A stretch of 9,296 nucleotides of DNA. Source: a bacterium (lineage in GTDB: Bacteria; Desulfobacterota; GWC2-55-46). The translations under genes and the position numbers were made by a program. The notes below the pieces were generated by a model. That model saw only the letters and a program-made list of their open reading frames with translations, was not told the origin of the DNA and ran no database searches. Shown here one piece after another: positions 1 through 6,044 of the stretch; the first letter of the stretch is position 1, and each line of letters starts with the position of its first letter. The DNA lies in NCBI GenBank assembly GCA_004298725.1, contig SCQA01000265.1, positions 1 through 9,296 of the forward strand, read 5' to 3'.

Positions 1-21
1 AAACCGGCGGGTTTAAATTTT
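1..21. other. Short inverted repeat at the window edge, possible terminator fragment
   Basis: The arms AAACC and GGTTT enclose the four bases GGCG at 1-14, followed on the plus strand by AAATTTT. It could be the end of a terminator for a plus-strand gene left of the window, or a distant terminator for the cyclase gene at 151-1371. The stem is only 5 bp and what lies to its left is unseen, so the role is a guess. Apart from this I see nothing recognisable in bases 1-150: every reading frame is short and matches nothing I know. Confidence 0.2.
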
Positions 22-150
22 AAGCGATAGTCGTGGTGAATTGCATGGCGGCTATAAAGAATAAGAGCTTTTAAAGTAAAATGTTCAGGGTTTTAGTTGC
101 ACTTTGAGGACACTAAACTTGCGGCGGCGCTAAGCTTTTGAAGCACGGCA

Positions 151-1371
151 TTAGGGCTTTACGCAGTTACGACCCGCTTTTTTAGCTTCGTAGAGCTGTT
201 CATCCGCTCTTTTTATAATGTCGTCTATGCGGGTGTCGTTCTCGTTAATTTCAGCGGTGCCGAGGCTCACGGTGACGGGTATGTCGTTTATCATACGCGC
301 CTTGACCTCGGTTCTTATTCTTTCAGCGAGGGTTTTCGCCTGTTCAAAGTTCGCGTCAGGCATTATCACAAGAAATTCTTCTCCGCCGTAACGGCCAAGA
401 ATGTCGTATTTGCGGATAACATTTTTAGCGCGGCTTGCAAGTTCTTTTAATACGCCGTCACCGGCGGAGTGGCCGTATTTGTCGTTTACGGCCTTGAAAA
501 AATCAACGTCCATCATAATGCAACACAAGCCTCTTTTAAGCCTTTTCGCCCTTACGAATTCCTCTTCGCCCCGCAAAAAGGCGTGCCTTCTGTTGGATAT
601 GCCGGTAAGTCCGTCCTGAATGGCCATCTCCTCAATCTGTTTTCTTATTTCGGCAATCTTGTTGGTTAACCTTTTAGTCAACAGCCACAGGCTTCCAACC
701 AAGAATGACGCCGTTAATGCGGCGAATAGAAGTATATATATGGTATTAGAGCGCAGTTGCTTGTAAATGTCGTCAATGTTAAATGTAACGCTTATGCCGC
801 CGCGTACGTCGCCGACCTTGTAGTTTTGTTTTGCGTGGCACTTGAGGCATTCCTGCTTGACGAAAATCGGCCCGATGTACCTGAAGTACATTTTGCCGTT
901 CATGGGTTCGGTTTTAAAGATTTCCGGGACGCCTTTTTCAAATTGGTCAAGGGCGGCAAGCTCGAACGCGTCCGGCTTGTTAGCCGGGTTGACGAGCTTT
1001 TTGCTCGTCATGCGAAATGAGAACTCTTCATTTTTGCCGATGTATTCGGATATTTCGCGGGTCATCATGGCCGGGTTTCTTATGGTAAACGTTCGGCCGT
1101 CTTTTGTTTCGATATCCGTATTTTTCATGTACGGGTTTGACAGAACGCCTTGCTTTTTTTCGACATAAACGCCGTTGTAACGCGCGTTCCACGCGCGCGT
1201 GGCCACTATTGTTTGGAAGTACGCGCGCGCCGTTGAATGAAGGGATTCGGTAATAAGCTTTCTTGCCTGTATGTTGATGCCGAGGAATACGCCCGCGATC
1301 GCCGCCACAGCCACGAGGCAGACCGAAATTATAAACGACCTGTAAATTTTTTCTTCTTTTTGAAGAATCAC
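151..1371 (-). CDS. Membrane diguanylate cyclase with DUF3365 (Tll0287-like) haem-type sensor domain and GGDEF domain
   Basis: The predicted role is making cyclic-di-GMP from two GTP, controlled by a sensor outside the cytoplasmic membrane. The 406-residue protein has a membrane segment at about 12-34, a DUF3365-type domain at about 40-205, a second membrane segment at about 210-231 and a GGDEF domain at about 250-404. The sensor holds CLKCH at 175-179, the c-type haem-binding motif, just before the typical GDVRGGISV stretch. The cyclase domain has DVDFFKAVND at 288-297, an intact GGEEF active site at 329-333, and RKYD at 320-323, spaced correctly for the product-inhibition I-site, so it should be active and feedback-inhibited. 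The ATG at 1371 has only a weak, distant AAGG upstream. The HD-GYP gene lies 187 bases upstream on the same strand. The ligand or redox signal is unknown; haem attachment is inferred from the motif. Confidence 0.93.
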   Translation of the reverse strand: MILQKEEKIYRSFIISVCLVAVAAIAGVFLGINIQARKLITESLHSTARAYFQTIVATRAWNARYNGVYVEKKQGVLSNPYMKNTDIETKDGRTFTIRNPAMMTREISEYIGKNEEFSFRMTSKKLVNPANKPDAFELAALDQFEKGVPEIFKTEPMNGKMYFRYIGPIFVKQECLKCHAKQNYKVGDVRGGISVTFNIDDIYKQLRSNTIYILLFAALTASFLVGSLWLLTKRLTNKIAEIRKQIEEMAIQDGLTGISNRRHAFLRGEEEFVRAKRLKRGLCCIMMDVDFFKAVNDKYGHSAGDGVLKELASRAKNVIRKYDILGRYGGEEFLVIMPDANFEQAKTLAERIRTEVKARMINDIPVTVSLGTAEINENDTRIDDIIKRADEQLYEAKKAGRNCVKP

Positions 1372-1427
1372 AGACGTTTGCCTTTTTTAGTTTTTTTGTG
1401 CTTGGCCGGCAAGAAATATTCGGGTCG

Positions 1428-1454
1428 AAAAAACTGAGCCGGAATAACCGCTCA
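1428..1454 (-). terminator. Terminator-like hairpin in front of the cyclase gene
   Basis: Read on the minus strand, TGAGCGG pairs with CCgGCTCA around a TTATT loop (1435-1454), with one bulged G. It is followed by G and six T residues (1428-1433), the layout of an intrinsic terminator. It lies downstream of the promoter candidate at 1479-1506 and upstream of the cyclase start. It therefore either ends HD-GYP transcripts or acts as a leader attenuator. Confidence 0.5.
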
Positions 1455-1478
1455 TACGGAGAGGAGTGCCTCGAAATA

Positions 1479-1506
1479 ACTATAGCATAAAAAAAGCGGT
1501 TGTGAA
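1479..1506 (-). promoter_or_regulatory. Sigma-70-like promoter candidate for the cyclase gene
   Basis: On the minus strand TTCACA (1501-1506) and TATAGT (1479-1484) are separated by 16 bases, close to the consensus -35 and -10 boxes. Transcription would start near 1472, leaving a leader of about 100 bases. The -35 box lies inside the loop of the hairpin at 1496-1512. Assigned by eye only. Confidence 0.4.
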
Positions 1507-1512
1507 GTCCGC
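1489..1512 (-). terminator. Weak terminator candidate after the HD-GYP gene
   Basis: On the minus strand GCGG and CCGC (1496-1512) can form a 4-bp stem followed by seven T residues (1489-1495). The stem is short and the loop is 9 bases. A perfect GCGGT/ACCGC hairpin with a 2-base spacer at 1539-1550 lies closer to the HD-GYP stop, but it lacks a T-run directly behind it. Confidence 0.3.
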
Positions 1513-1558
1513 CGGAGTTGTAAAATCCGCGCTGATAGGCGGTTTACCGCGAAAAGGC

Positions 1559-2797
1559 TTAATGTTCCGTATAGCGTTTTGCGATGCTCCGTATTACGTC
1601 AAGGCATGAAAAAAAGGCTTCCATCATATCCGGGTCGAATTGTTTTCCGGCCTCCGAGCGGAGGTTCTCAAGAACGGCGGATTCATCCCATGCCTCTTTG
1701 TAAGCCCTTTTGGAGCAGAGCGCGTCGTATACGTCCGCTATGGCGACTACTCTTCCGAACGGCGGTATCTCTTCGGCTTTTTTGCCGGTTGCCGCGCCTT
1801 TTTCATCTTCGTAGCCCGGCACAGGTTTTTCGCTGATAAGGTTGATGTGTCCGGGGTAGCCTTTTCCGTCCCAACGTTCATGATGGTTTAAAGCGATAAT
1901 GGCGGCGGCTTCGTCGAATTCGGAATACAGGTCTGAAAACAGCCGCGCGCCAAGCACGGTGTGCCGCTTCATTACGGCGTATTCATCAGGGTCGAGCCTC
2001 GCGGGTTTTTTAAGTATCGCGTCGGCTATCGCCACTTTGCCGACGTCATGGAGCATGGCGCCCATCCTGAGCACGTCTTTGTTCTTTTGTATTTCGTCGG
2101 TTGAAATGCCCCGCTTATTTGCCCAGGCCTCGTAAATTTCCACGGCGTATGACGCCACGCGGTTTACGTGAGCGCCTGTTTCTTTCGGGTCGCGTAGTTC
2201 CGCCATTTTTATTACCCTCAAAATTATGGCCCTTGTCATTTGCGCGCGCTCTATGGCAATGGCGGCGTTGTTGGCGAAGTGCTCTATGAAAGGCTCGTCT
2301 TCTCTGGCAAAGGGTATGACGCAATCGTTTTGCTTGGCGTTTATGAGTTGAAGCACGCCGATTATGCCGCCCCTGCTTGTTTTAAGCGGAAATGTCAGCA
2401 CTGATTTGGTTCTGTACTTGGATATTTCGTCATATTCTTTGTCAAATGAAAACGTGGCGTTTGGCGGCAGGTTATATACGTCGGGAATGTTAAGCATTTC
2501 ACCGTTGCCGGCCACAAACCCGGCAATGGATTCGTTGTTGATGGATATTGCAAATGTGGAGTAGATGAGTTTTTTACCCGGAGAGAGTTTTTTTTGAAAA
2601 AAGTCGTTTTGCGTGTAACTGAACTTCAACCTGCCTTCTTCTTTTATGTAGATTGACCCCGCTTCGGCGTTGACGAACTGTCTTGCAAGGGTAAGTATCC
2701 TTTCCAAAATCAAGTCAATGTCTCTGTACTTGGCGATATCAAGGCCAAGATTTATGATTTTTGTAAGTTTCTGGCTCTCGTTAAGCATGATTTTCAC
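1559..2797 (-). CDS. GAF domain / HD-GYP cyclic-di-GMP phosphodiesterase
   Basis: The predicted role is cyclic-di-GMP hydrolysis in the cytoplasm, gated by a small-molecule or redox-sensing GAF domain. The 412-residue protein has no membrane segment or signal peptide. The GAF domain spans about 22-186 (VNAEAGSIYI, SVLTFPL, IIGVLQLIN). The HD-GYP domain spans about 190-405 and keeps the expected metal ligands: H210 in ETGAH, H250-D251 in LHDVGK, H279, H305-H306 in NHHERWDGKGYP, and D355; GYP is at 313-315. It should therefore be catalytically competent. The start is a GTG at 2797, with an ATG three codons in at 2788. Neither has a clear Shine-Dalgarno sequence, so the start is uncertain. It lies upstream of a diguanylate cyclase on the same strand, giving an enzyme pair of opposite activities. 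A strong TATAAT box lies about 100 bases upstream. Confidence 0.93.
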   Translation of the reverse strand: MKIMLNESQKLTKIINLGLDIAKYRDIDLILERILTLARQFVNAEAGSIYIKEEGRLKFSYTQNDFFQKKLSPGKKLIYSTFAISINNESIAGFVAGNGEMLNIPDVYNLPPNATFSFDKEYDEISKYRTKSVLTFPLKTSRGGIIGVLQLINAKQNDCVIPFAREDEPFIEHFANNAAIAIERAQMTRAIILRVIKMAELRDPKETGAHVNRVASYAVEIYEAWANKRGISTDEIQKNKDVLRMGAMLHDVGKVAIADAILKKPARLDPDEYAVMKRHTVLGARLFSDLYSEFDEAAAIIALNHHERWDGKGYPGHINLISEKPVPGYEDEKGAATGKKAEEIPPFGRVVAIADVYDALCSKRAYKEAWDESAVLENLRSEAGKQFDPDMMEAFFSCLDVIRSIAKRYTEH

Positions 2798-2895
2798 AGG
2801 CGTTGATGTTGAAGTTATTTTTAAGGCCGCGCTTTTTCAAGAAGTGTTTTAATTAAAATAATCGCGCCGCTTATGTAATTGCCGGAGCTTTTTTT

Positions 2896-2901
2896 ATTAT
2901 A
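2896..2901 (-). promoter_or_regulatory. Consensus -10 box upstream of the HD-GYP gene
   Basis: A perfect TATAAT, preceded by AAGG, reads on the minus strand. The correctly spaced upstream hexamer (around CAAGCA) is a poor -35 match, so the promoter may depend on an activator. Transcription would begin near 2889, giving a leader of about 90 bases before the GTG or ATG start. Confidence 0.45.
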
Positions 2902-2942
2902 CCTTAAAAATACAGGTTTGCTTGGATGGGCTGACTTTATTG

Positions 2943-2995
2943 GAGAGGAAAACGTAGCAAAACGCGAGGCGATCGCCTCGCACTACGTTCTAAAG
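2943..2995. repeat. REP-like palindromic repeat, copy A
   Basis: An outer stem CGTAG/CTACG encloses a perfect 18-base palindrome, GCGAGGCGATCGCCTCGC (2964-2981), with CAAAAC on the left side and a single A on the right. It ends in TTCTAAAG, a tail it shares with copy C, and begins with GAGGAAAACGTAG, shared with copy B. It is non-coding and lies between the ABC-F and HD-GYP genes. Confidence 0.8.
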
Positions 2996-3009
2996 CTTGT
3001 ATTATTGAA

Positions 3010-3041
3010 GAGGAAAACGTAGTGCGAGGCTTTAGTTTCGC
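3010..3041. repeat. REP-like repeat, partial or diverged copy B
   Basis: It starts with GAGGAAAACGTAG as copy A does, then continues TGCGAGGC-TTTA-GTTTCGC (3023-3041). The GCGAGGC stem still pairs on the plus strand through two G-U pairs. The left side lacks the CAAAAC insert, and the outer right arm CTACG and the TTCTAAAG tail are missing. Confidence 0.65.
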
Positions 3042-3061
3042 TTGTTGTAATCAGGCAAATT

Positions 3062-3105
3062 CGTAGCAAAACAGCGAGGCGACCGCCTCGCGCTACGTTC
3101 TAAAG
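3062..3105. repeat. REP-like palindromic repeat, copy C
   Basis: This copy is near-identical to copy A. CGTAG/CTACG arms enclose GCGAGGC-GACC-GCCTCGC (3074-3091), with CAAAACA on the left side and a single G on the right, and the copy ends in TTCTAAAG. It differs from A mainly in the loop (GACC against GATC) and by one extra A. It lies just past the 3' end of the ABC-F gene. Confidence 0.8.
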
Positions 3106-3123
3106 AAACAAAATCCTGTTTCT
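3104..3123 (-). terminator. Hairpin directly after the ABC-F stop codon
   Basis: AGAAACA (3104-3110) and TGTTTCT (3117-3123) form a perfect 7-bp inverted repeat around 6 bases, three bases past the ABC-F stop codon at 3127-3129. The stem is AT-rich and only TTTAG follows on the minus strand, so it is at best a weak terminator. It may act together with the adjacent copy C hairpin. Confidence 0.3.
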
Positions 3124-3126
3124 GCT

Positions 3127-4995
3127 TTAAGCGGTTCCGGCTGTGGCCGTGCCGAACTGGCGCGTCTGCTCTTCCAGTTCGGCGTTAGCGAGTTCAAGTT
3201 CGGCAAAAAGCGCGTCAATGTTCTTTAGCGCGGCGCTTTGCGCTTTTGAAAGCGTTGCTATGTCCGCGGTAGAGTTCTTTTCGCACGCGGCAACCAGCGC
3301 GGCCTCGGCGCGGGCCGCTTCCACCTCAAACCGGGTTATTTCATCTTCAATGGCGCTTACCCGTTTTTTAAGCGGCGTAATAACCTTGCTTCTGTTTTCA
3401 AGGAGTTCAGCCCTTAATTTTCGGGCCTGCTTTTTGCTAAGTCCCTTGAAAGCGCCTGTAGGCGCCTGCCAATCGTCGACCTCTTTTTCAACCTTCTCGC
3501 CGTCGTCGGACCAGCCGGAGCGCTCAAGGAATTCATCGTATGTGCCGTCAAATAGCGAGGCTTTGCCTTCGTCAAAAACAATCAGCCGCTTTGCCATGCG
3601 TTTTAGGAGCGCCTCGCTGTGAGTTACGATAATCACGGAGCCGTCAAACGCGTCAACCGCTTCGGCAAGCGCGTCAACCGAGTGCATGTCAAGGTGGTTA
3701 GTCGGCTCGTCCAGAAGAAGCAGGTTTGCCGGCGTGGCGAGAATTTTACCGAGAAGCACTCTGCTCTTTTCGCCTCCGGAGAGGACGTTTATTTTCTTTA
3801 ACGCGTCGTCCCCTGAAAACATCATCGCGCCGCAAATGCGCCGCGCCACGCCCCGGTTTTCATCCTTATGCGCGAACATGATTTCTTGCTCAACCGTCTT
3901 TTCAGGGCTTAGCCTTGCTACGTTAGTCTGCCCGAAGTACGCTATCTTCAAGTTGTCGTGGCATTCAATCGAGCCGGATACCGGCCGCAGTTCTCCTGCT
4001 ATGAGATTTAGAAGGGTCGTTTTACCCTTGCCGTTTTTTCCTATTACGGCGATTCTTTCGTTCTTTCCCACGCTGATAGAGAGGTTTTCAAAAAGCGGCG
4101 GCTCGTCCGGCGTAAAACCGAACGAGAGGGATTTAATTTTCAGCATTTCTTTGCTTTGGAAAGGAGCGGAAGTGAATTCAAAGTCAAGCGTTCGTATTCT
4201 GTCGAGCTTGTCAAGCGTGCCTCTCTTTTCAAGGGCCTTTATGCGCGACTGCACCGAGCTTGCCTTTGTCGCCTGCGCCCTGAACCTGTTTATGTAGGCC
4301 TCAGCTTCTTTTCGTATCTTTTCTTCGTTTACGCGCGTATTCTCGTGTATCTCCTCTTCAAGCTCAAGCTGGGCGTAGAGTTTCTCGGTAGGTCCGGCGA
4401 TTTTTCTTATCTTGTGCCTGTGTATGGCTATGGTATGCGTGGTTACGGAGTCCATAAACCCGCGGTCATGCGTTATAAGCATAAGCTCGCCGGGCCAATT
4501 CCTTAAAAACGTCTTCAGCCACCTTAGCGAGATAATGTCAAGGTAGTTTGTCGGCTCGTCAAGCAGAAGCAGGTTCGGCTCGGAGCATAGCGCTTTGGCA
4601 AGGTTAAGCCTTATTTGATACCCGCCGGAAAGCTCTGAAGGATGGCGCTCGAAAAGCTCGGTTTCAATGCCAAGGCCGTGCAGTATCGCGGCGGCTTTGT
4701 ATGTTTCGTCGGTGCCGTCTTCATGCTTTGGCAGGGCGAGGCAGACTTCTTTTATGACGGTATCTTCCGTGAATTTTATGTGCTGGGAAAGGTGCCCCAC
4801 GGTGTAGCGTTTTGGCAGGCTTACGACGCCTTCGTCGGGCTCTTCCTGACCAAGTATCATCCTGAATATGGTCGTTTTGCCGTGGCCGTTTCTGCCCACA
4901 AGGCCGACCCTTTCACCGGGATTCAACATCAAGCCCACTTTGTCAAAAAGGACGTGCCTGCCGTATGACTTCGACATATTATCAATTTTAAGCAT
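3127..4995 (-). CDS. ABC-F family ATPase (YheS/Uup-like)
   Basis: ABC-F proteins are soluble paired ATPases without membrane domains that act on the ribosome, relieving stalling or tuning translation; some confer antibiotic protection. The 622-residue protein has two ATPase domains. The first has Walker A GRNGHGKT at 34-41, signature LSGGYQ at 122-127 and Walker B LLLLDEP at 142-148 with E147. The second has Walker A GKNGKGKT at 319-326, LSGGEK at 405-410 and LLLLDEP at 425-431 with E430. Between them, at about 215-285, is a charged helical linker with YINRFRAQATKASSVQSRIK, typical of the family. A C-terminal coiled coil covers about 515-612. Length and layout match YheS-like members, but the exact subfamily is not settled. 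The ATG at 4995 has a strong GGAGGAG ten bases upstream. The start lies 21 bases after the HIT stop, so co-transcription is likely. Confidence 0.95.
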   Translation of the reverse strand: MLKIDNMSKSYGRHVLFDKVGLMLNPGERVGLVGRNGHGKTTIFRMILGQEEPDEGVVSLPKRYTVGHLSQHIKFTEDTVIKEVCLALPKHEDGTDETYKAAAILHGLGIETELFERHPSELSGGYQIRLNLAKALCSEPNLLLLDEPTNYLDIISLRWLKTFLRNWPGELMLITHDRGFMDSVTTHTIAIHRHKIRKIAGPTEKLYAQLELEEEIHENTRVNEEKIRKEAEAYINRFRAQATKASSVQSRIKALEKRGTLDKLDRIRTLDFEFTSAPFQSKEMLKIKSLSFGFTPDEPPLFENLSISVGKNERIAVIGKNGKGKTTLLNLIAGELRPVSGSIECHDNLKIAYFGQTNVARLSPEKTVEQEIMFAHKDENRGVARRICGAMMFSGDDALKKINVLSGGEKSRVLLGKILATPANLLLLDEPTNHLDMHSVDALAEAVDAFDGSVIIVTHSEALLKRMAKRLIVFDEGKASLFDGTYDEFLERSGWSDDGEKVEKEVDDWQAPTGAFKGLSKKQARKLRAELLENRSKVITPLKKRVSAIEDEITRFEVEAARAEAALVAACEKNSTADIATLSKAQSAALKNIDALFAELELANAELEEQTRQFGTATAGTA

Positions 4996-5005
4996 TTTAA
5001 AAAAA

Positions 5006-5012
5006 CTCCTCC
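5006..5012 (-). promoter_or_regulatory. Strong ribosome binding site of the ABC-F gene
   Basis: GGAGGAG on the minus strand, followed by the 10-base spacer TTTTTTTAAA and ATG, fixes the start at 4995. It is one of the two clearest Shine-Dalgarno sequences in the window. Confidence 0.75.
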
Positions 5013-5016
5013 GTGT

Positions 5017-5430
5017 CTATCCGCGCCCTGAGGCGAAGGCATTTTTAAGGTCTTTAATCGCGTCTTGCAACTCATGCGCGGCGTAAGGCACCGGCGGCAG
5101 AGCGCCCCAAACCGGGCCGGGCCATGCCTTGTCGCTTTTAAACCTGCCGATCACGTGAACGTGCAACTGTGGCACCACGTTCCCAAGCGCGCCTATGTTT
5201 ATCTTGTCCGGCTTGTAAAGCCGTTCGATTACATTTGAGGCTATTACAATCTCTTCCATTAAAAGCGTTCTGTCCGGCTTACTAAGCTCGCGTATTTCGC
5301 GCGCATTTTTTACGCGCGGCACAAGAATAAGCCACGGCCATGTTTTGTCGTTCATCAAAAGCACGAGGCAGAGGTCAAGAGAGGCAACCTCGGCCGAGCC
5401 TTGCTTTAGCTTGTCGTCAAGTGCGAACAT
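5017..5430 (-). CDS. HIT-family nucleotide hydrolase/transferase-like protein
   Basis: HIT proteins cleave nucleotide phosphoanhydride or phosphoramidate bonds (Ap4A, AMP-lysine and similar); the substrate here is unknown. The 137-residue soluble protein has the family's core DLCLVLLMNDKTWPWLILVP at 19-38 and the motif PQLHVHVIGRFKSDKAWPGPVWG near 87-109. Against the classical H-x-H-x-H signature, the first histidine is Q88, while the presumed nucleophile H90 and the next histidine H92 are kept. As far as I know this Q form is normal for this branch of small bacterial HIT proteins, so I do not read it as inactivation. I chose the ATG at 5430 because family members begin close to MFALDDKL. The frame also has an ATG at 5463, but that would overlap the upstream gene. 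With 5430 the gap to the DUF4337 stop is 7 bases, which suggests coupled translation. Confidence 0.9.
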   Translation of the reverse strand: MFALDDKLKQGSAEVASLDLCLVLLMNDKTWPWLILVPRVKNAREIRELSKPDRTLLMEEIVIASNVIERLYKPDKINIGALGNVVPQLHVHVIGRFKSDKAWPGPVWGALPPVPYAAHELQDAIKDLKNAFASGRG

Positions 5431-5437
5431 AAGCCTG

Positions 5438-5986
5438 TCAGTAAAAAAGGTAAAAGCCGTCAAGGAAAAAGAAAAGCCCGACGCTTGTGAGCGCTATGCC
5501 GAAGTACCAGAGCGGACGTTTCTTTGTTATAACCGATATTGACGAAAGCATTATGGCTATTTGCAAAAATATAAGGCCGAAGGCGAATTTTCCGCCGCGC
5601 GTCTGCGCCGTCTGCTTTTCTTTTTCAAGCGCGCCGGCTTTGTCTTTTATTTCCTTTTTTTCCACGTCATAGCGCTTGATATTTTCCTCGTAGCCCTTGA
5701 TTGTCTTTTCAAACTTCTCCGCTAAATCCTTCGAGATTTTCCCCTTCAGTGTCAGCGCCTCAAGTTCCATGTGCTGTTTTTGCATCTCAAAGGTGTGCCC
5801 TTTTATTGACTTCGCCTGATAGAACGCCCACTGGTCGCTTTCTTGCGCCTGAGCGAGTATTGTGCGCGACGAAAACTTGCCCATGTAAAGCGTGGTCAGC
5901 GCGGCCAATACCGCCATGCCAGCCGTAGAAAGCGCCACCCAAGTCGTCCAGCTTGAATTTTTCTGTTCAATGGTTTTCTCAGCCAT
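5438..5986 (-). CDS. DUF4337-family membrane protein with coiled coil
   Basis: The function is unknown. The 182-residue protein resembles the DUF4337 family through an N-terminal membrane segment at about 15-35 followed by ESDQWAFYQAKSIKGHTFEMQ at about 49-69, the most recognisable stretch of that family. A charged, probably coiled-coil segment runs from about 70 to 125, with two more membrane segments at about 132-152 and 158-180. The long charged stretch between the first two membrane segments could form a rod on one face of the inner membrane. The ATG at 5986 has GGAG 14 bases upstream, a rather long spacing. It sits 58 bases after ispG and 7 before the HIT gene on the same strand. That placement suggests shared transcription but no specific job. 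Confidence 0.82.
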   Translation of the reverse strand: MAEKTIEQKNSSWTTWVALSTAGMAVLAALTTLYMGKFSSRTILAQAQESDQWAFYQAKSIKGHTFEMQKQHMELEALTLKGKISKDLAEKFEKTIKGYEENIKRYDVEKKEIKDKAGALEKEKQTAQTRGGKFAFGLIFLQIAIMLSSISVITKKRPLWYFGIALTSVGLFFFLDGFYLFY

Positions 5987-6024
5987 CTTATTCTTTGCGT
6001 CTCCTTTTGTTTTTGTATATTTGA

Positions 6025-6038
6025 TTAACCGGGGTTAA
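6025..6038. other. Short palindrome between ispG and the DUF4337 gene
   Basis: TTAACC and GGTTAA form 6-bp arms around two bases. No T-run follows in the minus-strand direction of transcription, and the spacer is too tight for a full RNA hairpin. A weak operator or chance are both possible. Confidence 0.2.
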
Positions 6039-6044
6039 GGCGGC

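Noticed and set aside
1372..1480. Cyclic-di-GMP (GEMM) riboswitch in the cyclase leader
   Set aside because: The location would fit, but the conserved GEMM-I core (CAGGGCAAACC and GGGACGCAAAGCC-like segments) is absent.
2969..2976. GCGATCGC as a cyanobacterial HIP1 site
   Set aside because: It occurs only as the centre of repeat copy A; copy C has GCGACCGC there. The rest of the window does not look cyanobacterial or HIP1-rich.
2943..3105. The three palindromic units as a CRISPR array
   Set aside because: There are only three uneven, diverged copies. Spacers are irregular in length, one unit is partial, and no cas genes are in the window. The repeats are strong palindromes of REP type.
3143..4297. 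Long plus-strand open frames at 3143-3622 and 3686-4297
   Set aside because: They lie antisense to the well-supported ABC-F gene, their products are Ser/Ala-rich and low in complexity, and they match no family I recognise. They are shadows of the real reading frame.
5017..5430. HIT protein as inactive because the first His of H-x-H-x-H is Gln
   Set aside because: The middle histidine, which carries the nucleotide, is present (H90), and to my knowledge the QLHVHV form is usual in this branch of bacterial HIT proteins.
5431..5463. Upstream ATG at 5463 as the HIT gene start
   Set aside because: It would add eleven residues (MTAFTFFTDRL) not expected for the family and overlap the DUF4337 gene by 26 bases. 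MFALDDKL at 5430 fits the family N-terminus.
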